Shown one piece after another: positions 36,018 through 44,426 of a stretch of 64,000 nucleotides of DNA. Both the position numbers and the translations under genes were made by a program. Positions within the stretch are counted from its first letter, which is position 1. Every line of letters starts with the position of its first letter. The notes beneath the pieces are model-generated. The model was not told where the DNA came from. It ran no database searches and saw only the letters and a list, made by a program, of their open reading frames with translations. This DNA is from Bacillota bacterium. Lineage in GTDB: Bacteria > Bacillota > Clostridia > Peptostreptococcales > Anaerovoracaceae. Where the stretch lies: NCBI GenBank assembly GCA_030525285.1, contig JAUNFA010000001.1, positions 110,401 to 174,400 of the forward strand, read 5' to 3'.

Positions 36018-38370
36018 CCTTGTCCATCTCCTCCAGAAGAACAGTATTGCCACTTTGTAGATATTCCGAAAGTCTCTTGTAATCCATAAGGAACATCTGA
36101 GTTACTGATGCATTATCGAATTCAAAAGAATATTCCTCCCCGATAATACCCAGATTTTTCATGAATTTTATATATTCCACAACTGTAAATGAACTTAGCT
36201 TAATCTCTACGTCAGCCTCTATCCACTTACCATTGTCTTTCTCGGCTATGCTTATGAAATTCGCGAAGTCTTCCTTCATTCGTTCCGTCACCATTTTGAC
36301 AACGTAATCATCACTGCATTCACCAAGTTTGACATACATCTGATAGGCTTTCTTTCTCTCACCCTCCAGACGCAGAAGTTCGGCCTGCTGCCACAAATCA
36401 ATAGCCCTTTCGGAAGTAACATCAACAACATCTCTTACTTTGTTTATGTCAAAGGTTGCAGGTTCAAGGCTACTAATATCACTCTGACGAACAGCTATTT
36501 CTGCCAGAACATTTTGGGTTGTCCAATTCATGCGCTCTGCTACGGCTTTTATCAGTAGTTCCGGCTTCTCATCGCACATGAGTTCTCTGAGATTATCATC
36601 ATTCCACAAAACATCAAATTCATCATCAAGATTCTTGAGTTTCTTTACGAGAAGTTGCATGTTGTCAGGATACACCTCAACCCATGCATCTATCTGAGCT
36701 CTGAAAAGATTCTGATCCTCAGTTTTGGAAACGTAGGCATCAATAGCGTCTATATTGTCAGCCAGTCGCTCGCTTATGAGTCTTCTGATTACACCATTTC
36801 TTGTATTAACAATTGATGCTGTATATTCTTCGATTGACGCTGTATGCTTACCTTCAAACCAGAGAATATCCCCTGCAAACTTATTAAAATCCCCATCTTC
36901 CGGCGCGCGTTCCGTACCTGTTTTTACCCATTGTTTCAGCTCTGCCAGCACTTTTTCATCGGGATTTTCTCCCATCCTTTCTTCTATGAGAAAAAGTTTG
37001 AATTTAAGCAATTGCAGATTGCCTGTTTTACCATAGTATTCATCAACAAGCTGCTCTGTTTCAGCATATCTGCCATTCTCATACATATCAGCAGCTCTGC
37101 GAATAACTTCCATAAGTTCTTTAATTTCTGCAAGTCCCTCATCCAGAGGTCCTGCTTTCATTTCACGAACGGTAAGAATTTTGTTTGCTCTTGAAATCAT
37201 ATTCTTTTCCAGCATTATCTGCAAAATTACATAAAGATTTCTGTCACCTATGTCTACATATACAGGATTCCACTTTCGGTAATATCCTTCAAATGTGCCG
37301 TTTCCAATGAAATATTTGTGTGACTGCATATTAATATAGTCCGCAAATAGCTTCCACAGAGCTTCAAATTCACCCTTCTGATATGTCTCCATGACATCTA
37401 TGTTCTGTCTTTTAATGCTGCTCATAATTCTGCTTACTACATAATCTCCCTGTAGATTAAGCTCTGCCGAATCAGCGTCATGCAGCATTTCAAGATTTGC
37501 GAAAACCTTTTTCTTTTTCTCCACAAAACGATCCGCCGCTGATGTATCAACTCTAGGATAAACCAGCTTCTTCATTCTGTCATATGGCATGTTATTATCG
37601 GCAATAATGTAACTGTGCACAATCTGTCCCTCAGCAGGTGGAATATACATCCAATCCATACCATAAAGCTGACACAGATAATCGCTTATTTTTGTAGGCA
37701 TTGCCATCTGCATGTCTTCAAATTGAAGATATACAGGTTCCTGGAACATTTCCTTAGGAAAAATATGCGGTATTCCGCCCCATCTGAGCATATAGCATCC
37801 TGATTCCTCTTCGGTATATTGTTCAAGTCTATCAACGACCTCATTTACAACAACATCTCGTCCCCGTGTTTCCATTTCATTGCGAAGTTTCTCATATTCG
37901 TCGCAATAAGTCAGACGATCTGAATAAGAAATGCAGTCACCTACCAGATCTGAAGCAAGCATAACATCACGCTCATAAGCTTTAAGCGCTTCAGGATCGT
38001 CTATTACAGGATCAAGAACAAACACATCAATAAGCTGCCCCATATTAGCATCACCATAGAGCTGATACTTAAAAATAGCTGTTGTGTTTTTGTCCATATA
38101 TCTTCCAAGCAGATTCTGGTATCCTCTATTATTCTCCCAGCATTCAAGAATTCTGCCCTCTGGAATCTGGGTTTCCATGCATTCTCTGAATTTGTTCCAG
38201 TTGGCACGAGTCATATATATATCAATATCATCATCCCACGGAATGAATCCTTTATGACGAACCGCACCTATAACAGTTCCCCCTGCCGCATAATAAGTAA
38301 TGTCATTCGCCCTGCAAAGAGCGTCAATTTCCTTTATCAGTTTTAAAAGATTTTTTTGTTCTTTCAACAT
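36007..38370 (-). CDS. LicD-family phosphotransferase with long C-terminal helical-repeat region
   Basis: 787 residues. The LicD core is at the N-terminus: ALCRANDITYYAAGGTVIGAVRHKGFIPWDDDIDIYM, including the DDDID metal-binding motif. LicD enzymes transfer phosphocholine or similar groups to cell-surface glycans. Usual LicD proteins are about 270 residues; here 500 more residues follow with TPR-like helices (RAADMYENGRYAETEQLVDEYYG, AELLRLEGERKKAYQMYVK). The start at 38370 follows AGGAG. It heads the operon with the LicD-like, GNAT and SGNH genes. Confidence 0.85.
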   Translation of the reverse strand: MLKEQKNLLKLIKEIDALCRANDITYYAAGGTVIGAVRHKGFIPWDDDIDIYMTRANWNKFRECMETQIPEGRILECWENNRGYQNLLGRYMDKNTTAIFKYQLYGDANMGQLIDVFVLDPVIDDPEALKAYERDVMLASDLVGDCISYSDRLTYCDEYEKLRNEMETRGRDVVVNEVVDRLEQYTEEESGCYMLRWGGIPHIFPKEMFQEPVYLQFEDMQMAMPTKISDYLCQLYGMDWMYIPPAEGQIVHSYIIADNNMPYDRMKKLVYPRVDTSAADRFVEKKKKVFANLEMLHDADSAELNLQGDYVVSRIMSSIKRQNIDVMETYQKGEFEALWKLFADYINMQSHKYFIGNGTFEGYYRKWNPVYVDIGDRNLYVILQIMLEKNMISRANKILTVREMKAGPLDEGLAEIKELMEVIRRAADMYENGRYAETEQLVDEYYGKTGNLQLLKFKLFLIEERMGENPDEKVLAELKQWVKTGTERAPEDGDFNKFAGDILWFEGKHTASIEEYTASIVNTRNGVIRRLISERLADNIDAIDAYVSKTEDQNLFRAQIDAWVEVYPDNMQLLVKKLKNLDDEFDVLWNDDNLRELMCDEKPELLIKAVAERMNWTTQNVLAEIAVRQSDISSLEPATFDINKVRDVVDVTSERAIDLWQQAELLRLEGERKKAYQMYVKLGECSDDYVVKMVTERMKEDFANFISIAEKDNGKWIEADVEIKLSSFTVVEYIKFMKNLGIIGEEYSFEFDNASVTQMFLMDYKRLSEYLQSGNTVLLEEMDKDEE

Positions 38371-38501
38371 GTCGTATATTTCTCCTATTACGAAGTAAAA
38401 AAGTGTCTTATTCCATTTTATAGCATATCCGAATATTTGCAACCTCGCGCAATGATTTTATTGTCGGACAATGCTTTAAGAAAAAATTCTTCAGTATGAA
38501 A

Positions 38502-39839
38502 TCAGACGTTAAATGACAATTGTGAGCTAATATATACTCTGCCATATGTTCTATACAGATAAACTGCCACAAAAATAGTCACCGCTTCCGCGAGCGGCAT
38601 GGTTATCCATATCCCCGATACACCTATGAGTCTCGGAAGAATCAGTATAAATGTTACTACGAGAATCAGTGAGCGCAGAGATGAGATAAGTGCCGATATA
38701 AATCCCTTTCCCAGCGCCGTAAAGTATCCCGACAGGAACACATTCAATCCTATAAAAAGAAATACCGTGCTGAACAGTTTTAACCCGTCCCAGGTTAATG
38801 AGAAGACATTTCCGCCACCCACAAACAAATGGATGATCTGCTTCCCGAATATTAAAGATATTGTCAGAATCATCACCGAACTTATCCCAATGGTAATAAA
38901 GCTGTATCTGATTGTTTCTTTGATTTTTTCATAATTTCCGGATCCCAAGTTATAGCTTACAACCGGCGCAGTCGCCACTGCAATTCCCATGTAGATAGCG
39001 ATAAAGAAATAATAGATGTACATTATGATAGTTACTGCAGCTACTCCATCCTCACCAAAATAATTCATTATTATTATATTAAACAGAAAAGTAGTAATTC
39101 CTGTAGACATTTCCGTCAGCATTTCACTGCTTCCGTTTGTGCACGATTTAAGGAGAACCTCTCCGTTTACTTTAGGTTTGCAAAACCTTATATGACTGAA
39201 TTTCAAGAAGTAAACCAGTCCAATAAGCATGCTTACAGTAATTGATAAAAAGGTTCCCCATGCAGCTCCATAAGTACCCATATCCCACAATGCAACGAAA
39301 ATGTAGTCAAAGACAACATTCAGAATTAATCCTGCCAGAGACATTACCATTCCCACACCGGGTCTGCCATCGGTTCTGACAAGGTATTCAAAAAACAGTT
39401 TGAATGTCATTGGAAGAGTACCCAGAAATATGACAAAGGCATATGGCATAACATGAATCAGCAGGCGATTACTACTTCCCAAAAGTATGCAGATTTCTTT
39501 CAGAAAAACAATGCCAACAATTGTGAATATCACCGAAAACACAATCAGCGTAATGGTGATAAACGTGAAAATTTCATTTGCCTCACGTTCCTTCTTCCGA
39601 CCAAGACGTTCTCCTATTATTGCACCTGCTCCGGTTGCCAGCATAACTGCAACCCCAAATATAACACAGGTAATTGGGATAACTATGTTAATTCCGGCAA
39701 GGGCGTCGGATCCTGCATATCTTGATACGAAAAATCCGTCAATTGTTGTATAAAATGACAAAAAAATCATCGTCAATACAGACGGCACAAGATACTTTAA
39801 AAATTGCAAATACGTCATTCTGGTTTCAAAACATCTCAT
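38502..39839 (-). CDS. MATE-family efflux transporter
   Basis: 445 residues with 12 membrane helices. The N-terminal FLSFYTTIDGFFVSRYAGSDALAGINIVIP and the second-half repeat mark the MATE (NorM/DinF) family, which exports drugs or metabolites using H+ or Na+ gradients. The start at 39839 follows AGGA. It is divergent from a MerR-type regulator gene and has a 19-bp-spacer promoter, so it was probably MerR-activated before that regulator acquired its stop codon. Confidence 0.9.
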   Translation of the reverse strand: MRCFETRMTYLQFLKYLVPSVLTMIFLSFYTTIDGFFVSRYAGSDALAGINIVIPITCVIFGVAVMLATGAGAIIGERLGRKKEREANEIFTFITITLIVFSVIFTIVGIVFLKEICILLGSSNRLLIHVMPYAFVIFLGTLPMTFKLFFEYLVRTDGRPGVGMVMSLAGLILNVVFDYIFVALWDMGTYGAAWGTFLSITVSMLIGLVYFLKFSHIRFCKPKVNGEVLLKSCTNGSSEMLTEMSTGITTFLFNIIIMNYFGEDGVAAVTIIMYIYYFFIAIYMGIAVATAPVVSYNLGSGNYEKIKETIRYSFITIGISSVMILTISLIFGKQIIHLFVGGGNVFSLTWDGLKLFSTVFLFIGLNVFLSGYFTALGKGFISALISSLRSLILVVTFILILPRLIGVSGIWITMPLAEAVTIFVAVYLYRTYGRVYISSQLSFNV

Positions 39840-39880
39840 TTTTTTAATCCTACTGCTTTCTAATTTCTTTTTATTGCTAT

Positions 39881-39911
39881 ACAATAAAGGATATAGTAAC
39901 TATAGTGTCAA
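39881..39911 (-). promoter_or_regulatory. MerR-type promoter with 19-bp spacer
   Basis: On the minus strand TTGACA (39911-39906) and TATTGT (39886-39881) are separated by 19 bp. The spacer holds a dyad, TATAGTAACTATA (39892-39904). An overlong spacer with a central dyad is the signature of promoters activated by MerR-family proteins. It drives the MATE gene; the MerR start lies 11 bases on the other side. Confidence 0.75.
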
Positions 39912-39922
39912 GGTGGATTTTT

Positions 39923-40741
39923 ATGAAAGATATGTTTTCAATCGGCGAACTGGCCGGATACCAGAACATCTCAAAACAAACTCTGATTTTTTATGACAAA
40001 ATCGGTCTGTTCAAACCGGCATACGTGGACCCGAATAATAAATACCGTTATTATACTGCTCAACAAATTGATTATCTGGATACTATTTTAATTATGAAAG
40101 AGATGGGATTTTCTCTTGGCGAAATTCAAAACCACATGAAAAATTACACAATTGATACATCTTTGATTACTTTGAGAAAACAGCTAACTGTACTCGAAGA
40201 CCAGATTGCACATCTGCAAATGATAAAAAACCGCCTGGCTCACAGATGTGCTCAGATGGAAAATGTGAAAGAGTTTAATGAACGAAATCATGAGGTAACT
40301 GTAAAAGAAGTGCCACAAAAATATCTTTTGTGTGCTGAAGTAGATGCTCCCCAATCCTTTGGGGAAATCAGCATTGCAACGAAAAAATGCTTCTCGCAGG
40401 CACTAAGAGATAACCTTCCTATTTTTTATCAGACAGGGGTTATTGTTCCTTATGAGCATATTCTGTCCGGAAGGTATACAGAAGCAACCGTTGCCTTCCT
40501 GCCTATCGAAAAGACAAAAAAGGCAAAGAACATCAAACTACTCCCCAAGGGAAATGTAGCATGTATTTATCATTATGGCACCTAGCAGTCTGTAGACCGT
40601 TCGTACAAAAAGCTGCTGGCATTTTGTAAGGAGCAGCAACTTGAAATCATCTCTGACTCTTACGAATTCTGCATTAATGACTATATTTCCTCAGGGGATG
40701 AAAATGAATATATTACCGAAATATTTTTCTATGTCCGGTAA
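39923..40741 (+). pseudogene. MerR-family regulator with GyrI-like domain, interrupted by in-frame TAG
   Basis: 273 codons in one frame apart from TAG at 40583-40585 (codon 221). The N-terminus is a MerR helix-turn-helix (FSIGELAGYQNISKQTLIFYDKIGLF) with a coiled coil to about residue 115. The C-terminal effector-binding domain resembles BltR/BmrR (EVPQKYLLCAEV...). After the TAG the frame continues QSVDRSYKKLLAFCKEQQLE to EIFFYVR and TAA, still typical of the domain. The stop probably replaced a Tyr codon. The truncated product would lose about 50 residues and ligand binding. Confidence 0.8.
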
Positions 40742-40770
40742 ATTTTATAATTTCGGAAAATTTGACTTTT

Positions 40771-40917
40771 TCATTGTATTATAAGCATTAGGCATCGCGT
40801 ACGCCTACTGGATATGTTGTGGTCAAGCTTTTTTGTAACACTACGACCTAAGTTAAACATAGCTAAGGCTTCAAAGAAGTATTCTTCCAATTCTTCTTTC
40901 ATATATCTTGTACTCAC
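40771..40917 (-). pseudogene. Short ORF over a DUF4143 3'-end fragment
   Basis: A 48-codon frame starting GTG with AGAGGA six bases upstream (MSTRYMKEELEEYFFEALAM...). In another frame the bases at 40785-40815 read IQ-stop-AYAMPNA, close to YIQSAYAMPT near the end of the neighbouring DUF4143 protein. The stretch is therefore at least partly debris from a second DUF4143 gene. The small ORF may or may not be expressed. Confidence 0.4.
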
Positions 40918-40951
40918 TTATCTTCCTCTAACAATCGCTATATGCTCTTTT

Positions 40952-42241
40952 TTATATAAGCTCCTTATCCAAAAGGAAATCAATCACATTGATATTCAAA
41001 ATACCGTTATCATCATACCAACGCTTTCCAATATCTTTCCTTACCACAATTTTAGGAAAAGAATCTCCTGTAAGTGTAAATGGTCTTAGTTCTACTTCAG
41101 CTTTTTCATCAGTCGGCATCGCATACGCTGACTGGATATAGGTTCGTTTTCCTCCTGAATTTACGACAAAGTCAATTTCCCTTGGAGTACGAATTGAATT
41201 ACCTTTTTCACTGAGCGTCCTTGCATAAACAACACCAACATCAACGGAAAACTGCCTGATATTTAACTCATTATATATGATGTTCTCCATTATATGCGTC
41301 ATTTCCTGCTGACGAAATCCAATTCTTGCATTTCTAAGTCCAATATCCTCGCAGTAATATTTATTTGGCGAGTCAAAATAGGATTTTCCTTTTACATCAT
41401 ATCGCTTACTTTCTGAAAATAGGAACGCATCTTCCAAATGTCTGATATATGCCCGGATCGTGTTGGCAGACACACCGCCCCCTTGTTTAGATTTCAGAGT
41501 GTTCGCAATTTTAGTCGGATTTGTTAATGAACCTACCGATGAACAGAGCAAATCTAATATCTGCTCCAGAACATCTTGTCTTTCAATTCTCTTACGTTCA
41601 ACAATATCTTTAATATACACTTCTGAGAAAAGCGATTTCAGATAATTCATCTTAGCTGTATCATTAGGTCTCGACAAGATAAGCGGCATACCTCCATAGA
41701 ACGCATATTCATCAAATGCTTCGTTTTTATCTCCACCAACAGCAGAGTAATATTCTGCAAAACTAAGTGGGTGTACTCTTATTTCATCACTTCGTCCTCT
41801 AAACTCAGTAAGAATGTCACTGGAAAGCATTTTTGAATTGCTTCCTGTTACATAAACATCTAAATTCGATAAACCTCTCAAATCATTAAGAGCGTCGTAA
41901 AAAGTAATTTTCTTACCGTCCGGATTATATGGATTAGCCACTTCATCAGACATTTGAATTTCATCAACGAAAAGATAATACTCGTCTTTGCTTTTTTCCA
42001 CTTTCTCTCTTACATACGATGAAAGAATAAGCGGATTACGATATTTAATATCTTTCGCAAGGTCAAGCTCAATCGTAATAATCTGCTCCTCTTTTACACC
42101 GTTATCAATCAGATAATCTCGATATATATTTTTAAGAAGATAGGACTTGCCACATCTCCTGATACCTGTAATTACTTTCACTAAGCTGTCAAAACGATAT
42201 GAAATCAACTGTTCAAGGTAACTATCACGCTTAATTTCCAT
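40952..42241 (-). CDS. P-loop ATPase with DUF4143 domain
   Basis: About 430 residues. Walker A is GIRRCGKSYLL and Walker B is YYLFVDEIQMS, followed by VTGSNSKMLSSDILTEFRGR; the C-terminal DUF4143 region includes LYYC-type FDSPNKYYCEDIGLRNARIGFRQQE and the final AAR-like REIDFVV (a PD-(D/E)xK-like strand). These ATPases are common in gut anaerobes and archaea; function is unknown, with defence or DNA-binding roles suggested. ATG 42241 has only a weak ribosome binding site. Two inverted-repeat units lie upstream. Confidence 0.88.
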   Translation of the reverse strand: MEIKRDSYLEQLISYRFDSLVKVITGIRRCGKSYLLKNIYRDYLIDNGVKEEQIITIELDLAKDIKYRNPLILSSYVREKVEKSKDEYYLFVDEIQMSDEVANPYNPDGKKITFYDALNDLRGLSNLDVYVTGSNSKMLSSDILTEFRGRSDEIRVHPLSFAEYYSAVGGDKNEAFDEYAFYGGMPLILSRPNDTAKMNYLKSLFSEVYIKDIVERKRIERQDVLEQILDLLCSSVGSLTNPTKIANTLKSKQGGGVSANTIRAYIRHLEDAFLFSESKRYDVKGKSYFDSPNKYYCEDIGLRNARIGFRQQEMTHIMENIIYNELNIRQFSVDVGVVYARTLSEKGNSIRTPREIDFVVNSGGKRTYIQSAYAMPTDEKAEVELRPFTLTGDSFPKIVVRKDIGKRWYDDNGILNINVIDFLLDKELI

Positions 42242-42258
42242 AAAGCCCACTCCATTTC

Positions 42259-42370
42259 ATTGAAAATTTCTGCCTATTTAGGCTTTTTCAATCAATATTA
42301 TATATGTTTTTCTTTTGGTTTTCAAGTTCTCATTGAAAATTATAGCCCATAAAGGCTTTTTTGTTCAATG
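42259..42370. repeat. Two tandem hairpin repeats upstream of the DUF4143 gene
   Basis: Unit 1 (42259-42292) has outer arms ATTGAAAA/TTTTCAAT around GCCTATTTAGGC. Unit 2 (42331-42370) has CATTGAA/TTCAATG around GCCCATAAAGGC. The units share their order and most bases and sit within 130 bases of the start codon. A minus-strand TATAAT lies in unit 2, so the pair could be operators for autoregulation. Confidence 0.65.
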
Positions 42371-42390
42371 AACTTTAATCTTGCAAATTG

Positions 42391-42407
42391 TGCAGACCGT
42401 CTGCACA
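42391..42407. repeat. Dispersed palindromic 17-mer, copy 1
   Basis: TGCAGACCGTCTGCACA, a near-perfect palindrome in non-coding DNA. An identical copy lies at 54214-54230. The function is unknown; it could be a regulator site or a dispersed palindromic repeat. Confidence 0.6.
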
Positions 42408-42526
42408 GTTTCTATTTTGCTTCCTTATCTTCGCTATCCTGCTACTGAAGATTAAATATGGAATAGTCTACACGCTGTGTCGATAATTTCAAGAAAAAAC
42501 TTATAAAACTCCAAACAAGATATACA

Positions 42527-42877
42527 TTACTTCTTGAATTTATATTTCCCTTTTCCATGACCGGATACCGGTTCAATAATCTCCGCCTTTACCAAATTGG
42601 AAAGAAGTTTTGAAGCACCTGAACCTTTCAGTTCAAGAAGTTCCATAACTGCACTTCTTCCAAACACCTCACCAAAGCCAAACTTCTCAAAAAGTCTATG
42701 GATATGAATCGTCGTTTTTACCGAGAAATCACTACTTTTTTCGGAAAGTACACTTTCAATATCCACTTTTTTGTCTTGAATGTCCACTTTTCCATTCTCA
42801 ATGTCCACTTTCTCTTCGTCCAAAAGTCCACTTATATCTTCATACTCCACGAATAACCGTGTCTGCATTTCCACCAC
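42527..42877 (-). pseudogene. Fic-family protein C-terminal remnant
   Basis: 116 codons. The last 60 residues (FGRSAVMELLELKGSGASKLL, then IIEPVSGHGKGKYKFK) resemble the winged-helix tail found at the C-terminus of Fic-family proteins. There is no Fic core motif (HPFxxGNGR). The 5' codons overlap the DUF4379 remnant in another frame. A tandem VDIENGKVDIQDKKVDIES stretch lies in the linker. Confidence 0.65.
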
Positions 42878-43020
42878 GCTCTCTTTGCCGAAGTTCGTGA
42901 TACCTCTGTAGGTTTCAGTTTATTCTGTTCATAATCCCATTCGCTGAGAAGCTGACTGTCTGTTGTCGCCAAATCATTAGATCCGGCAGAAGCGTTGCAA
43001 GGTCATTAAATCCTGCGTAG
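42832..43020 (-). pseudogene. DUF4379 zinc-ribbon protein remnant, frameshifted
   Basis: One frame reads AGFNDLATLLPDL and a second frame continues LLSEWDYEQNKLKPTEVSRT and WWKCRHGYSW. This is the repeated unit of DUF4379 treble-clef zinc-ribbon proteins (NDLATxxPxLxxEWDYExN...KVWWKC). A frameshift and truncated ends show decay. Confidence 0.7.
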
Positions 43021-43114
43021 TCTTTTCTTTCACGAAAAAAGAGATATCAACGCGCCAGGGTCAGTATCTCTTCCTTTTTTATAATTCAATTATCATGTTC
43101 ACGGTCTTTCCCTC

Positions 43115-43492
43115 TCACAAGCTGTGCTTTCTCCGCTCTTTTCCTGTCACGATGTAGCATTGCTTCTTGTTTTCATACATTTCCGCATCTGCGGCTTTCA
43201 GAAGCGACTCAAAATCCGTGTCCTTTGTGCCGCTTATCGTCGTACCGAGGGACGCGGTAGCACCCAGTTGGCTTTTTGCCGTTTCCAGTAGTTTCTGAAA
43301 CGCCGGATGTGTGATGTTTGGCAGAACCGCAATGAACTCATCTCCGCCAAGCCGATACACATGACGCTTTCCGAACACAGATTTCAGCGTCTGTGCGGTC
43401 TGCACAATGAATTTATCACCGGCGTCATGACTCCAAAGGCAACAAGCGCCACAACAGAATACAGCCGCATGGCTTTCCAGTTTCCTTCCCAT
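43115..43492 (-). pseudogene. GGDEF-domain (diguanylate cyclase) remnant
   Basis: About 100 residues from HDAGDKFIVQTAQTLKSVF through RLGGDEFIAVLPN to the domain end (LLKAADAEMYENKKQ) match the second half of a GGDEF domain. RLGGDEF is the active-site loop. The preceding codons do not match, so the sensor and the first half are missing; the fragment cannot be a normal enzyme. Confidence 0.8.
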
Positions 43493-43757
43493 ACATCCTG
43501 TTTTACTTTCTCATAATCACCACAACTAAACATAAACAACGAAACAATTTGATTCATACGTTTTTTCTCTCCTGACTCTGTTCAATTACCTCATTGCTAT
43601 CCCCAATATTCACATAAAAGTGGATGTTGCGTTTCGGTGTCGATTGCAACAATCACACCACCAACAGTTTCTCCATCCAACACAGCTTTATATGCTACTG
43701 AACCTTTACCATTTAAGGATTGGTCTATGTTCATTTCTGTCCACTCCGTAAAATTCC

Positions 43758-43780
43758 GATTTGTATTTCTGTTTGTTTTA
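43758..43780. repeat. 23-bp direct repeat, copy A
   Basis: This 23-base stretch (begins GATTTGTATTTCTG) at the metG/GNAT fusion point recurs exactly at 47622-47644, downstream of metG copy 1. It probably took part in the deletion that made the chimeric end. Confidence 0.7.
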
Positions 43781-44203
43781 TCATCAACCATCAGAAGATT
43801 CAGTCCTTCATGACCATCTTCCTCGTGTACTGCTGAAATCAGCATACCTTCGGAATCAATTCCCATCATCTTTCTCGGTGGCAGGTTCACGATAGCGATT
43901 GCTGTCTTACCAACCAGTTCTTCCGGCTCGTAATAGTCGTGAATACCACTTAAAATCACGCGATCCTTACGTTCTCCGTCATCTAATGTAAACTTCAGAA
44001 GCTTCTTTGATTTCGGAACTGCTTCACAAGCCAGGACCTTAACTGCACGGAAATCTGATTTGCTGAATGTCTCGAAATCAACCATTTCTTCAAAGATTGG
44101 CTCAATCTTCACATTGGAGAAATCAACTTTTGCTGTCTCTGCAGGAGCAACTGCAGCTGTCTGAGCTACATTATTTGCTTCGTTCTTAGCTGTCCCCTGT
44201 GAT

Positions 44204-44218
44204 TTCATTGTCGGGACG
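44204..44218. other. Candidate attachment-site core, left copy
   Basis: TTCATTGTCGGGACG marks where the two metG copies stop being alike. The identical 15 bases are at 48231-48245. It lies 209 bases beyond the stop of the adjacent integrase gene, as expected for an att site of a tyrosine recombinase. Confidence 0.65.
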
Positions 44219-44426
44219 GATTTTGGGGTTTTATACACTCCGTTCCACCCTGCTCCTCTACATTCCTCCTTAATCCATCCAGCGTTTACCGACTCTTTAC
44301 ATCCCGTTCCGTGGTGATGTCTTAACGTGTGGTACCGGGTGCGTCAAACCTAAAAATACGGTTGCTCTATGGACTAAGACATATGGTATTTTGTGTGAAA
44401 AATATGCACTGTTTTCACAGGCACTT

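Larger units (their letters stand above)
43597..44238 (-). pseudogene. metG 3'-end copy 2, fused to GNAT fragment
   Basis: Codons from TMKSQGTAKNEANN to about GLNLLMVDD (43781-44218) are almost identical to the C-terminal tRNA-binding domain of methionyl-tRNA synthetase in copy 1 (47777-48256). The normal end (RIPAGAKLY) is missing. Instead the frame runs into FTEWTEMN and VAYKAVLDGETVGGVIVAID, part of a GNAT acetyltransferase. Both parts are fragments. It is probably the older displaced metG end left at the right attachment site of the 4-kb element, later altered by deletion. Confidence 0.8.

Noticed and set aside
42259..42370. CRISPR-like array
   Set aside because: Only two repeat units, each self-complementary and placed at a promoter; no spacers or cas genes.
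43115..43492. Active diguanylate cyclase
   Set aside because: Only the second half of the GGDEF domain is present, with an unrelated N-terminus.
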